Shown in pieces: positions 14,421 to 22,329 of a DNA stretch of 64,000 nt. Position 1 is the stretch's first letter; every line of letters starts with the position of its first letter. The position numbers were made by a program, and so were the translations under genes. The notes under the pieces are model-generated. The model was not told the origin of the DNA, made no database searches, and was given only the letters and a program-made list of their open reading frames with translations. This DNA comes from Gammaproteobacteria bacterium (lineage in GTDB: Bacteria; Pseudomonadota; Gammaproteobacteria; SZUA-152). The DNA lies in assembly GCA_021647705.1 (NCBI GenBank), contig JAKIUF010000012.1:1-64000 (forward strand). Direction: 5' to 3'.

Positions 14421-14733
14421 CAGTTGCCCTGATTAATGTAGGTTTAAGCAATCGGGATTGAATGGCATCACGTAATGCTGTTTCACCCGGCATGCCCGTA
14501 AATACCAGCTGACCATTAATGGCAATACCCGGCGTTGCAACAATACCCAACGCCACAGCGTAGTCCAGTTCGTCCACGATGTTCACCAGTCGATAATCGA
14601 TCATGGCGCTAACCGATGCATCAAATTTCTTTAATACGCGTTCAAGCAACTGAAATGTTTTTCCGCATTTGTTGCAGCCAGGCGCAGAGAACACTTCTAT
14701 TTTTAACCTGTCGTTGAACCCCGCTTCTTGCAT
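14413..14733 (-). CDS. Small thioredoxin-fold protein with CNKC motif
   Basis: 106 aa. Begins with a beta strand and redox motif, KIEVFSAPGCNKCGKTFQLL, followed by NIVDELDYAVALGIVATPGI with the cis-Pro, and INGQLVFTGMP. This is the TM0996/MTH895-type small thioredoxin-like family (redox-active disulfide). No signal peptide, so cytoplasmic. A paralogue with CSKC lies at 18012-18311 in the same operon, sharing NI(V/L)DELDYAV.LG. It likely exchanges electrons with the CcdA-like protein at 16726-18030; the substrate is unknown. Confidence 0.85.
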   Translation of the reverse strand: MQEAGFNDRLKIEVFSAPGCNKCGKTFQLLERVLKKFDASVSAMIDYRLVNIVDELDYAVALGIVATPGIAINGQLVFTGMPGETALRDAIQSRLLKPTLIRATDE

Positions 14734-14735
14734 GT

Positions 14736-15692
14736 TTACTTATTTCCTGGCCGCCATTTTTGTACTTGATGATTGGCATAGTCTGCCACGAAAACACTGC
14801 CGTCGTCAGCCTCGGCCACCGCGATGCTGGTGTGCGTTGGGCCTGTGCTTTTGATTCCGAAGGCATTAAGAAATTTCCCGCTTGAGGTAAACTTTTGTAC
14901 CCGGTCATTATAAAAATCAGCGACAAACACATTACCGCTAGGGCCCACCGAAATGCCAGTAATCGTCGCGAACCAGCCGTTAAAGGAGCCAAAAATGTTC
15001 ATCGCCAACGGGCCGCCCCATTTGTGCTGCACGTTGCCATCGCTGCCAATCGCTAACACCCGGTCATTGTAACCATCGGCAATAAACAGCGTGCCGTCTT
15101 TCGCTAAAGCAACATCGGTGGGGTAACGCAACTTGCCGCCGAAGGTGCCCACCTCATTGGTCAAACCCCATTGGCGAACGAAACTACCATCGGCATGCAA
15201 CTGTTGCACACGCTGGGTTTTGAATTCGGCGACATACACGTCACCATTGCTTGCCACGGCAACACCACCGGGAATCGTAAACTCACCTGGGCCTGTTCCA
15301 GGTTTGCCAATACTACGCCGGTAGTCACCCGCCAGTGAAAACACTTTGATTTGATCGGCAAAATAATCCGCGACAAACACCTCACCATTGGCAATAGTGA
15401 GATTCATGGGTCGTTCCAGTTGCTCAGTACCAAACTGTCGTAGGGCGTTACCGTCAAGGTCAAACACCTGAATGCGATGATTTCGCCCATCGCTGACAAA
15501 CACTTCGTTACCACTTGCGGTTATGCCCGTGGGTTCATTGAATTGCCCCGGTGCCGTACCCAAAGTTCCCCAGGTTTTTGCCAGGGTATAAGCGGGTTCC
15601 TGCGGTGAAGGCATCCACAGGAAATAGACTGCACTAACAATCACAAGGATCGTCACCAGAAAAAAACTGCCCAACCTTTTTAACCATTTCAT
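14736..15692 (-). CDS. Membrane-anchored NHL-repeat beta-propeller protein
   Basis: 318 aa. One N-terminal membrane helix (FFLVTILVIVSAVYFLW) anchors a periplasmic propeller with about six NHL repeats, for example GNEVFVSDGRNHRIQVFDLD, GEVFVADYFADQIKVFSL, GDVYVAEFKTQRVQQL, GNVFVADFYNDRVQKF and GSVFVADYANHQVQKW. NHL propellers usually bind a partner protein or ligand and are not enzymes. The gene follows the MBL-fold gene by 42 bp and precedes the CNKC protein by 2 bp, so all belong to one transcript. The role in the system is unknown; a periplasmic binding scaffold is a reasonable guess. Confidence 0.85.
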   Translation of the reverse strand: MKWLKRLGSFFLVTILVIVSAVYFLWMPSPQEPAYTLAKTWGTLGTAPGQFNEPTGITASGNEVFVSDGRNHRIQVFDLDGNALRQFGTEQLERPMNLTIANGEVFVADYFADQIKVFSLAGDYRRSIGKPGTGPGEFTIPGGVAVASNGDVYVAEFKTQRVQQLHADGSFVRQWGLTNEVGTFGGKLRYPTDVALAKDGTLFIADGYNDRVLAIGSDGNVQHKWGGPLAMNIFGSFNGWFATITGISVGPSGNVFVADFYNDRVQKFTSSGKFLNAFGIKSTGPTHTSIAVAEADDGSVFVADYANHQVQKWRPGNK

Positions 15693-15734
15693 GTATTTTA
15701 TCCTTTTGTGTCGGCTGTATTTAAGATCGTTAGC

Positions 15735-16682
15735 TCACTCCCATTCCAGTTCCTGAAACACTTGATTGGCATTGCGCCCCTTGAGCATTTCATAACCGAT
15801 GAGTTTTTTGAATTTTGATTGATCCACCTTGCTGACTTCATCCAGGGTGCCGCCATTGTCGATCAGTTCCATGATTCCTTTGCGCAAGTCGAGCAGGTAA
15901 TTCAGGGTATCGGCGCGCGCCTGCTTGATGTCTGTTACGTGGCCATGGCCGGGAATGATGTGCGTGGGTTTGTGCGCGGCGATATGTTCGAAGGCCTTAA
16001 TCCAGCCAGCGGTTTTGGACATGGAGCCCACCGCCGGGATGCGTTCCACCGTGATCACATTTCCCGCAAAAAGGATGTGCTGTTTGGGTAGCCAGACCAT
16101 AGTATCGCCAGGTGTGTAAGCAGGGCCGATAAACATAAGTTGCAGCGTTGTGCCGCCAATAACAATTTCCTTGTTGGCCGCGAAGGTCTCATCGGCATAG
16201 ACTGCTTGTGTTCCCTTGGCGCCATCTTCTTTTATCAAAAAATCGAGCCGGTTGTGCAGGTCGTTGCTGCGCTCCTTTTGATTCTCTACGGCTGCGGTAG
16301 CCGCAATGATTTTTGCCCCCTGTTGTTTGAAATAACCATTACCCAGCCAACGATGATCTTCACTACCGGTATTGATCACCAGTTTCACCGGTTTGTCGGT
16401 AATCGATTTGATCGCCGCGTGAATACGTTGCGCACCTTTGAAGCTGGCACCAGGGTCGATGAGCACCACGCTATCGCGAGTGATAACCACGCCGAAGGTG
16501 GCGTTGGTGCCCAGATCCTTTTCTGTCATGGGGCCGCGCTTGCCCACCAGAGCGTAAACGTTATCGCTGACTTTTTGCAGCTCTAGGGCGTTTTCATCGG
16601 CCAGACTATTTGTTGTTATGGTCAATATCGACAGCAACATAATGCTGGCAATAAAGAATTTTACATTTTTTATCACTTTCAT
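15735..16682 (-). CDS. Periplasmic metallo-beta-lactamase-fold protein with an altered metal site
   Basis: 315 aa with a signal peptide (FFIASIMLLSILTITTNSLA). The fold is recognised by NATFGVVITRDSVVLIDPGA, the C-terminal GPAYTPGDTMVWLP and HIIPGHGHVTD. It is closest in pattern to the SoxH-related, PQQ-associated MBL hydrolases. The canonical HxHxDH metal motif is replaced: the segment reads LVINTGSEDHRWLGNGYF, leaving only the final Asp-His. In the next motif the usual His is Tyr (GPAYTPGD). Classical two-zinc hydrolysis is therefore unlikely; a one-metal or binding role is possible. It sits between the CcdA-like and NHL genes. Confidence 0.85.
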   Translation of the reverse strand: MKVIKNVKFFIASIMLLSILTITTNSLADENALELQKVSDNVYALVGKRGPMTEKDLGTNATFGVVITRDSVVLIDPGASFKGAQRIHAAIKSITDKPVKLVINTGSEDHRWLGNGYFKQQGAKIIAATAAVENQKERSNDLHNRLDFLIKEDGAKGTQAVYADETFAANKEIVIGGTTLQLMFIGPAYTPGDTMVWLPKQHILFAGNVITVERIPAVGSMSKTAGWIKAFEHIAAHKPTHIIPGHGHVTDIKQARADTLNYLLDLRKGIMELIDNGGTLDEVSKVDQSKFKKLIGYEMLKGRNANQVFQELEWE

Positions 16683-16725
16683 TTCTTATTCCTTCATTTT
16701 TTTATAATTGTGAAAAATCTCAGCA

Positions 16726-18030
16726 TTAAATGATGAACAGGTATTCGTTTAACAGATACAGGCCGGTAAAAATAAGCGTCACCCCGGCGAGGACTTCCAG
16801 CTTCTTTTGATGATGTGAAGCCATGCGCAAGGATTCCAGCCAGCCCATGCTCCAGGCACCGATGATGATGGGAATGCTGCGCCCGATGGCAAAGGCCAGT
16901 AACAGGCCCGCACCAAAGGGCACCGAACCGATGGCGGCGCTGGCGGTCAACGTGACCAGTAATGCTGGTGTGCAAAACGGACACACCGCCACGGAAAAAG
17001 GAATGCCCAGCAGAAAGGCCCCCCAGGGGCCGGAGACTTTTTTACCGCGCATGGCCAACCACGGCAGCCGAACCTTTAACCAGCCGGGCCACATCAGGCC
17101 AAGCAGGATCAACAATGGTCCGAGCAGCAAACCCCATTCGCGGCCCATGAGCTTGTGCACCCATTCACCACCCAATGCGGCGATGGCGCCCAGCAAGGTG
17201 TGAGTGAGCAGCATACCCAACACAAAGGCACCGCCCAGTTGCACTGCGGTTTTTTTCGAGTGGTTATCAGACAGGGTGACATAGGCCAGCACCACGGGGA
17301 TGGAAGCGAAGGACACCGGATTAAAACTGAATACCAGTCCCGCGAGAAAGCCCGCACCGATACCCAACAGACTGGCTTCTGTCAGCATGGCTTTAAGACT
17401 GGCAGGGTCAATGTTGATCATCGGTGGTAGTAACGCTATTGCCAAACCGTAAAGCAGAAAGGCGGTAATAAACGGACTGATCTTGGCGGCCCGTTGCAAC
17501 AGGTCAGCGCCATCGGCGTGAATGCCTTTGAATGCACTTATGGCCATGGGCAGGGTAAACAGACCCGCAAATAACAGGCCGGCCAGCACCGCCATGTTGA
17601 TGGAGTCCACGGTCATCGAAATGCCGGCCACCACAATAACCAGTGGAATAGTGCACGCAGGTAACGTAAGCCCTAACTGTACGGCATGGGGTAGTCGTTT
17701 GCTGCCAGGTAGTAGTCTATAAAAAGTAAGATGTGGGATGGGCAGATAAACAAAACGCGAAACGATGTAGAGGGTGGCCATCGCCGACAGGATGATGCTC
17801 GGCGTATAGCTTCCCCATGCCGGGGCATCGATGAAGACGACAACGGAAACCAGCAAACCGGTCAATAACACACTACGTGACAGCCACACCGTGAGCAGGC
17901 TGCGGCAACATCCCGTGTTCGATTGTTGATGGGCGCGCGCCGAGAACAGGGTGTGCGTGGCGATGGTGCAGGGTTCAAAAAATGCTAGCGCACCGAGCAG
18001 AGCGGCCATGGTCAATAACAACATACCCAT
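16726..18030 (-). CDS. Tandem CcdA/DsbD-like membrane protein
   Basis: 434 aa with about twelve hydrophobic segments in two homologous halves. The first half opens with FFEPCTIATHTLFSARAH; the second has GLVFSFNPVSFASIPVV and VAVCPFCTPALLVTLTA. CcdA/DsbD proteins carry reducing equivalents across the inner membrane through a pair of membrane Cys residues. Here, Cys in EPC of half one and the CPFC of half two could form such a pair. The start overlaps the CSKC thioredoxin-like gene by 19 bp, strongly suggesting that cytoplasmic protein as electron donor. Recipients would be the periplasmic proteins of the operon. Confidence 0.8.
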   Translation of the reverse strand: MGMLLLTMAALLGALAFFEPCTIATHTLFSARAHQQSNTGCCRSLLTVWLSRSVLLTGLLVSVVVFIDAPAWGSYTPSIILSAMATLYIVSRFVYLPIPHLTFYRLLPGSKRLPHAVQLGLTLPACTIPLVIVVAGISMTVDSINMAVLAGLLFAGLFTLPMAISAFKGIHADGADLLQRAAKISPFITAFLLYGLAIALLPPMINIDPASLKAMLTEASLLGIGAGFLAGLVFSFNPVSFASIPVVLAYVTLSDNHSKKTAVQLGGAFVLGMLLTHTLLGAIAALGGEWVHKLMGREWGLLLGPLLILLGLMWPGWLKVRLPWLAMRGKKVSGPWGAFLLGIPFSVAVCPFCTPALLVTLTASAAIGSVPFGAGLLLAFAIGRSIPIIIGAWSMGWLESLRMASHHQKKLEVLAGVTLIFTGLYLLNEYLFII

Positions 18031-18311
18031 GCGTTGACGACTCTCGTTCCTGCGTTTAAACGGCCTTCCAGTTCAGCGCGCAATTTATTGGCCGACGGCA
18101 GCGTGACAAACACCAGCTCATCATCAATGGCGATGGCCGGCGTGGACAGCACGCCCAACTGCACCGCGTAATCCAGTTCATCGAGAATATTCACCTCGCG
18201 CCACTGGATGGCATCGCCACCGATTTCCTCGACCAGCTTTTGCAGCACCGACTTGGCGTGACTGCATTTACTGCAACCGGGCGAAGAAAAGACTTCAACT
18301 TTGATATTCAT
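18012..18311 (-). CDS. Small thioredoxin-fold protein with CSKC motif
   Basis: 99 aa. KVEVFSSPGCSKCSHAKSVL gives the redox motif, and VNILDELDYAVQLGVLSTPA the cis-Pro region, as in the paralogue at 14413-14733. It ends in VCCY, two extra vicinal Cys at the C-terminus that the paralogue lacks and that could bind a soft metal. Cytoplasmic by absence of a signal peptide. It overlaps the CcdA-like gene by 19 bp, and the GAG-type ribosome binding site of its own ATG follows 8 bp after the HMA gene. Confidence 0.82.
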   Translation of the reverse strand: MNIKVEVFSSPGCSKCSHAKSVLQKLVEEIGGDAIQWREVNILDELDYAVQLGVLSTPAIAIDDELVFVTLPSANKLRAELEGRLNAGTRVVNAWVCCY

Positions 18312-18319
18312 AATGACTC

Positions 18320-18631
18320 CTAGTGAACCTGTAACTCACCCGGCGTAAACCCGGCGTCTTCAATAATCTTGCGCACCTGTGTTTCAAAAACGGCTGCATC
18401 AATGGTTGTGTCATCGGCCATGACGATCTCGGCACGTTTGTCTTCCAGGCTGACTTTCACCTGTTTTACGCCGGGCAGTTTCTTCAGGCCCTTTTCCACA
18501 CTGTTAACACAGAATTCGCAAACCATGCCGGTGACGCCGATTTCTACCACTTGTCCATTAGCTGCATTCACAGAAAAAGCAGACAATGGCAACAACAGCA
18601 GGCCCGCGAAAAATAAAGTAATTTTTTTCAT
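18320..18631 (-). CDS. Periplasmic MerP-like HMA-domain protein
   Basis: 103 aa. Signal peptide MKKITLFFAGLLLLPLSAFS then a heavy-metal-associated fold: VEIGVTGMVCEFCVNSVEKG with the metal-binding CxxC, LPGVKQVKVSLEDKRAEIV, and a final IIEDAGFTPGEL. MerP-type proteins bind a soft metal ion in the periplasm and pass it to a membrane transporter. The next gene upstream encodes a MerT-like membrane protein. A second HMA protein at 20018-20329 has CPFC instead of CEFC. The bound metal cannot be named from sequence. Confidence 0.85.
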   Translation of the reverse strand: MKKITLFFAGLLLLPLSAFSVNAANGQVVEIGVTGMVCEFCVNSVEKGLKKLPGVKQVKVSLEDKRAEIVMADDTTIDAAVFETQVRKIIEDAGFTPGELQVH

Positions 18632-18658
18632 TTCATTGATCTCCCAAAATAGTAAGAA

Positions 18659-19078
18659 TTAAATATCCAGCCAGATGCGCAACGGCAATGCGACATAGGC
18701 GGCAAAAAAACCGATGCCCCAGATCACCACCGAACTCCAGTACACCCGCCGGTTCCACACCTGAGTTCGATTGCACAGGCGACCCAGTTCAGGGTCCGTG
18801 GGACAACTGCGACCCGGCCGGTACATGAGCCAACCCGATAGGGCTAACATGGCGCCGGAGCCCAGAAAGACCCAGATCTTGTGCATGCTCAGGGTGATCA
18901 GCAGCGGAAAACTGCTGGTGAGTGCGGCAACCGTAGCACCCATGCCCAGGGTCACCAGGGTGATGGGTAACGCGCAGCAGATAAGCGTACCGGTGGAGGC
19001 AAACAGACTCAGCCAGGTGATACCGGCCTGTTTATTTTCAGTGTTGTTTAACGTCGTTGTCAGTGTTGTGTCATTCAT
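18659..19078 (-). CDS. MerT-like small membrane protein with vicinal cysteines
   Basis: 139 aa with three to four membrane helices. The first helix contains the Cys-Cys pair in ASTGTLICCALPITLVTLGM, like the pair used by MerT to accept metal from MerP. A loop with SCPTDPELGRLCNRT holds two more Cys. The general layout fits mercuric-transport-type proteins, though I would not call it MerT on sequence alone. Paired with the MerP-like protein 27 bp downstream. With no mercuric reductase nearby, the metal's fate is unclear. Confidence 0.65.
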   Translation of the reverse strand: MNDTTLTTTLNNTENKQAGITWLSLFASTGTLICCALPITLVTLGMGATVAALTSSFPLLITLSMHKIWVFLGSGAMLALSGWLMYRPGRSCPTDPELGRLCNRTQVWNRRVYWSSVVIWGIGFFAAYVALPLRIWLDI

Positions 19079-19089
19079 ACTTAAAGTCC

Positions 19090-20013
19090 TTAAAAATTAA
19101 AACGCACACCGGCGCGGGCGATGGTATCCAGTTCCAGTGCGGTGCCGTTGAGGTTTTGCCTAACGGGAAATTGTAGGGCAGCTTCGGCTATCCAGCGGCG
19201 GGTGACGTACTGCAAACCCGGCGCCAGTAACACGCGTGTGCCGCCGGAGTTGGCATCGTCCGTTCCGTTGATGGTGTTTTTCTGCTGCGTGCTGACATTC
19301 GCTTCCAGTACCGCATAAACAAATCCGGGCACGCCACTGCCCAGTTCACGCGGCCAGATGCGTTTTTGCAACGAGGCATCTATTTGCAACACATCACCTA
19401 CTTCAAAATTATTGGCTGCGTTGTTGATGCGAACACTCAACTGGGCATCCAGTTGATAGTCCAGGGTTTGTCGTGTCACCACCAGGCCGCCAAACACATC
19501 CCACGAGCCAGTGCCGGTTTGTAACGGCGGCGGCAGTGTGCCGAGGCTATCACTCGCCTGGTCTTCACCGGTGGGGGCTTTTATGCCTGCGAAAGCCGCC
19601 AGCCGCAGTGTTTTTCCCGCTTCGTTTTTCTGTCGAAAAATGTAGCGTGCAAAGGCGCTAACGTCACCTAAGCTAGCATTGCTACGACTCACCGTACCCG
19701 CGCCCACATTCATGGAAAGATCGATGTCCCGATAAGGCAGGATGCCAAACAGAGCCAATTTGTTATTGACGCCATAGACCAATGCCGTTGCACTTATGGT
19801 TTCTGTGCGGTCACGTTGTGTCCCGCTGGGATCTTCACCGGACTGCATAACTATAAATTGCTGGCGAAACAAAAATTCTTCCTTGGCCACCGGCAGTGCG
19901 GTATTAAACGTGATGGGTGCAGCCTGAATATTGCTGCTGACTGCGAGCAACAATGCAGACAGACCGCCTGTCACGCACCCGTACTTTATGCCGGTGTGTC
20001 GCCAGAACTTCAT
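19090..20013 (-). CDS. Outer-membrane channel-like protein (phenol MetA-deg/transporter family)
   Basis: 307 aa with a signal peptide (SALLLAVSSNIQA). The mature part is rich in alternating strands and ends in Phe (ARAGVRFNF), the outer-membrane insertion signal. Segments such as NKLALFGILPYRDIDLSMNV, LGDVSAFARYIFRQKNEAGK and GLQYVTRRWIAEAALQFPV fit the beta-barrel 'transporter' family related to MetA of phenol degradation. It overlaps no neighbour but lies 4 bp from the HMA gene upstream and 11 bp from the MerT-like gene downstream. Its cargo is unknown. Confidence 0.7.
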   Translation of the reverse strand: MKFWRHTGIKYGCVTGGLSALLLAVSSNIQAAPITFNTALPVAKEEFLFRQQFIVMQSGEDPSGTQRDRTETISATALVYGVNNKLALFGILPYRDIDLSMNVGAGTVSRSNASLGDVSAFARYIFRQKNEAGKTLRLAAFAGIKAPTGEDQASDSLGTLPPPLQTGTGSWDVFGGLVVTRQTLDYQLDAQLSVRINNAANNFEVGDVLQIDASLQKRIWPRELGSGVPGFVYAVLEANVSTQQKNTINGTDDANSGGTRVLLAPGLQYVTRRWIAEAALQFPVRQNLNGTALELDTIARAGVRFNF

Positions 20014-20017
20014 TGGA

Positions 20018-20329
20018 TTAGCGCGCCTTTTCCGTCACGCTTTTCATGGTGAAGCCGGAATCATGGATGATGGTTTTCAATTCGTCTTCCTTGAAAGTTT
20101 TACTTTCGTTCGTTTTGACAATGACCAGTCCTTTTTGAAGATCGACGTCTACACTTTCCACACCTTCGGTCTTGGTAAATTTTTTCTCGATGCCGTAGGC
20201 GCAGAAGGGGCAGGCGAGACCATCGACACGCATGTCGTATTGCGTACCGCCGGCAAAGCTGAAGCTGCTCCATAACAGGGCGATGCTGGCTAAAAACAGG
20301 GTGATACTTTTAATTATTGAATATTTCAT
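20018..20329 (-). CDS. Periplasmic HMA-domain protein with CPFC motif
   Basis: 103 aa from the ATG at 20329, chosen because GGAGAA precedes it and a signal peptide follows (SITLFLASIALLWSSFSFA); an open frame extends further upstream without such features. The HMA fold is DMRVDGLACPFCAYGIEKKF, EGVESVDVDLQKGLVIV and IIHDSGFTMKSV. CPFC is unusual compared with the GMTCxxC of typical metal chaperones, and is closer to a redox-type CxxC. The 57-bp gap to the upstream outer-membrane gene and the same direction place it in the operon. Confidence 0.82.
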   Translation of the reverse strand: MKYSIIKSITLFLASIALLWSSFSFAGGTQYDMRVDGLACPFCAYGIEKKFTKTEGVESVDVDLQKGLVIVKTNESKTFKEDELKTIIHDSGFTMKSVTEKAR

Positions 20330-20385
20330 GTTGGTTCTCCAAAGTGTTACTGGTTTAGAAAAGTGCTGCCTAATTGCGGTTAGTT

Positions 20386-21204
20386 TTAAAGATGCCACTC
20401 AAACGAGGCTTTGAAACGATAATCAGATTCATCCTGTGTACCGTTCAAATCGCTGGCAATGGGAATCTGGATGCCGGACTTAATGGCGAAGTTACGCGTA
20501 GTCCAGAAAATGCCGGGTGAAATGAACCACTCGGTGCCGCCGCTGTTGGCCAGGGAGGTTCCATTAAACTCTGCCTTGTCAGCAATCTCGCCGTTGAGTT
20601 CCAGCAGCCATACCGTATCCGGTTTGGTGTATTCTGGCGGGGTGGGACGCCAGCCCACCACAAAATCCACCAGCCATTTATTCCCTTTCTGAAAACCGGC
20701 GTCGTTTTTACCGGGCAACACATAACGCGCACTGGCCCAGCGATATTTTTCAAGGCCTTCATAACCGTAGGTCAGGCCGACGATGACATCGGTGGCACCG
20801 TTGCCCAAGGGTGGGTCAGCCTTTTCATCGCCGTTTTCGCCATTAATGGCTAACATCACTGCGGCAGATTCCTGCAAGCCCAGGGTGTCTTCGCGCCAGA
20901 AACGGTATTTGGTGAACAGATTAATGTCAGACAAGCCGCTGGATGATTCCGCGCCTTCATCTTTGAAGGCATAAGGCACTTCGATGCCCGCCGCCCAATC
21001 GCCGGTAATGCCGTAAACCAGTTCCAGCCCCAGTTCGCTTTCGTCACCGGCTTTTTCCCGGTGCACCTCGATGGCGGCTTCAATGCCGTCCTTGAACAGC
21101 ACGTGGGGACCGATACCGAACACGGGATCGTGTGCCAGGGCATTGCCACTGACCGTAAGCAGTAGCGCGCTTGCGGCCATAATGTGCCAAGTCATTGATT
21201 TCAT
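20386..21204 (-). CDS. Outer-membrane beta-barrel protein, first gene of the MerR-controlled operon
   Basis: 272 aa from the ATG at 21204 (AGGA 9 bp upstream). Signal peptide (IMAASALLLTVSGNALA) followed by AHDPVFGIGPHVLFKDGIEA. Later strands include GLSDINLFTKYRFWREDTLG and GGTEWFISPGIFWTTRNFAI; the C-terminus FKASFEWHL ends as outer-membrane barrels often do. Proteins of this kind are often annotated only as transporter or copper-resistance-like barrel. Position directly after the operators suggests it is the most strongly expressed member. Confidence 0.7.
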   Translation of the reverse strand: MKSMTWHIMAASALLLTVSGNALAHDPVFGIGPHVLFKDGIEAAIEVHREKAGDESELGLELVYGITGDWAAGIEVPYAFKDEGAESSSGLSDINLFTKYRFWREDTLGLQESAAVMLAINGENGDEKADPPLGNGATDVIVGLTYGYEGLEKYRWASARYVLPGKNDAGFQKGNKWLVDFVVGWRPTPPEYTKPDTVWLLELNGEIADKAEFNGTSLANSGGTEWFISPGIFWTTRNFAIKSGIQIPIASDLNGTQDESDYRFKASFEWHL

Positions 21205-21250
21205 GTGATAAATCCTGTTATTCCGCTGCAAAGTATTTGTTCAGTGATGG

Positions 21251-21285
21251 TATTGACTCACTGGAGTGCACTCCAGGTTCAATCT
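21251..21285 (-). promoter_or_regulatory. MerR-type operator proximal to the operon
   Basis: The perfect 16-bp palindrome CTGGAGTGCACTCCAG (21261-21276), read leftwards, is preceded by TTGAAC as a -35 and followed 19 bp later by a weak GTCAAT. The first operon gene starts 47 bp downstream. The dyad inside an over-long spacer is the mark of MerR-regulated promoters. Confidence 0.7.
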
Positions 21286-21326
21286 TTTTTTGCCTTTATT
21301 TGCAATAATATTTTGAAACTGAACAC

Positions 21327-21357
21327 AGGCTACAGCCTGGAGCTAACTCCAGGTCAA
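21327..21357 (-). promoter_or_regulatory. Second MerR-type promoter/operator with 19-bp spacer
   Basis: Read leftwards: TTGACC (-35, 21352-21357), 19 bp containing the dyad CTGGAG-TTAG-CTCCAG, then TAGCCT (-10, 21327-21332). The 19-bp spacing is characteristic of promoters activated by MerR proteins twisting the DNA. It lies about 70 bp upstream of the proximal operator, giving tandem control. Confidence 0.75.
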
Positions 21358-21585
21358 GTATTAATGATGATTTATTTACTGTGGGATTCAGATTTCCGTC
21401 GCATGGACGTTGCAGTTGCCAGGAAAGATAACTGTAGAGATCAACAAAGATATAAAATTGAATATCTGATCTGCAGGCGAGGCTTGATACGCTAAAGGGT
21501 TCGCGTACGTAGGTCTTCAAGGGTTTTAAGCAGTACTCACTGTACGCCTATTTATCGGTGCTTCGGTAAGTAAACCTGCTTCGAT

Positions 21586-21948
21586 TTAGGCCACTAATCG
21601 CACATGAGCATCAATTACATCCCAGGGAGCAACCAATAACCCCTCTTCGGTACGCTGGATAAGACCAACCTCCTCCAGGGCGCTGGCATCGACGTGAACA
21701 TTTTTATAGTCACGCTCCAGTTGTTTCGACAATGCTCGGACACTCAACGGCCCATGCTGACGCAATATTTTCATCAACTCCAGGCGCTTGGGTGTCAGCA
21801 CCGAAGCCAGCATGGAAAAATCCTCGAAGTTGAGGTGTATTTCCGCTTGTTCGATCTCACCAGCCTCGGCCTTATGCCAAGCTTCGGTGAAACGTTCAAA
21901 GCCACGATCCGCATCTTCCACGCCAATATGAATATGTTGTTTACTCAT
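21586..21948 (-). CDS. tumA: TumA-type antitoxin (winged-helix DNA-binding)
   Basis: 120 aa from the ATG at 21948, which has GAGGTG upstream. A winged-helix region PKRLELMKILRQHGPLSVRA, LSKQLERDYKNVHVDASALE and GLIQRTEEG is that of the HVO_A0114/MarR-like antitoxins paired with TumE toxins. It overlaps the toxin gene by 8 bp, toxin first. TumE/TumA pairs are known passengers of Tn3-family transposons, where they sit beside the transposition genes as here. Confidence 0.8.
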   Translation of the reverse strand: MSKQHIHIGVEDADRGFERFTEAWHKAEAGEIEQAEIHLNFEDFSMLASVLTPKRLELMKILRQHGPLSVRALSKQLERDYKNVHVDASALEEVGLIQRTEEGLLVAPWDVIDAHVRLVA

Positions 21949-22234
21949 GCTGTTCACCTCGTAAGCGTTTAATATCCACCTTAAAATCCTGGATCAATTT
22001 TTCAACCGAGATGAAGGTATACGGTGCTTCCTGGTTACCTTCATGCCGGTGATCGCCTTTACCCCGTTCATTGTCATAACGCACCAGACACATGTCAGAA
22101 TGGCCGTAATATAGCCGGTACTTAAGGCCATGTGGCCTCTCGCTATCCGTGTCCGGTAGACGCCAAATCACCATCTCGCGAATGGCCCCATCGGCGTAGA
22201 TGTATTTATCCCGGAAGATTAATTGTGCCGACAT
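21941..22234 (-). CDS. tumE: TumE-type toxin (DUF6516)
   Basis: 97 aa. The family core is clear: LKYRLYYGHSDMCLVRYDNE followed by RGKGDHRH and YTFISVEKLIQDFKVDIKRL. TumE toxins are paired with a downstream winged-helix antitoxin, as seen here. The RYDNERGKGDHRH stretch is the conserved, probably catalytic, segment; the cellular target of the family is not something I can state. Located between the passenger operon and tnpA inside the transposon, probably acting as an addiction device for it. Confidence 0.82.
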   Translation of the reverse strand: MSAQLIFRDKYIYADGAIREMVIWRLPDTDSERPHGLKYRLYYGHSDMCLVRYDNERGKGDHRHEGNQEAPYTFISVEKLIQDFKVDIKRLRGEQHE

Positions 22235-22245
22235 ATGGCTAAGTG

Positions 22246-22269
22246 TACCATATGGTGTAATTTATGGTA
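22246..22269. promoter_or_regulatory. Inverted repeat between tumE and tnpA
   Basis: TACCATA-N10-TATGGTA at 22246-22269 lies 11 bp upstream of the toxin start and 60 bp upstream of tnpA, in the divergent intergenic region. A likely TumA operator that could also affect tnpA transcription. Confidence 0.5.
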
Positions 22270-22329
22270 TGTTAACCAGCGTATTTTGTTCGGTGCCGTT
22301 GTTTTAAAGGGATATCTACAGAGCCACGC

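Noticed and set aside
18659-19078. A true mer (mercury) operon
   Set aside because: MerP- and MerT-like proteins are present, but no merA, merB or merR of the mercury type; the regulator's C-terminal Cys pattern and the other genes do not match.
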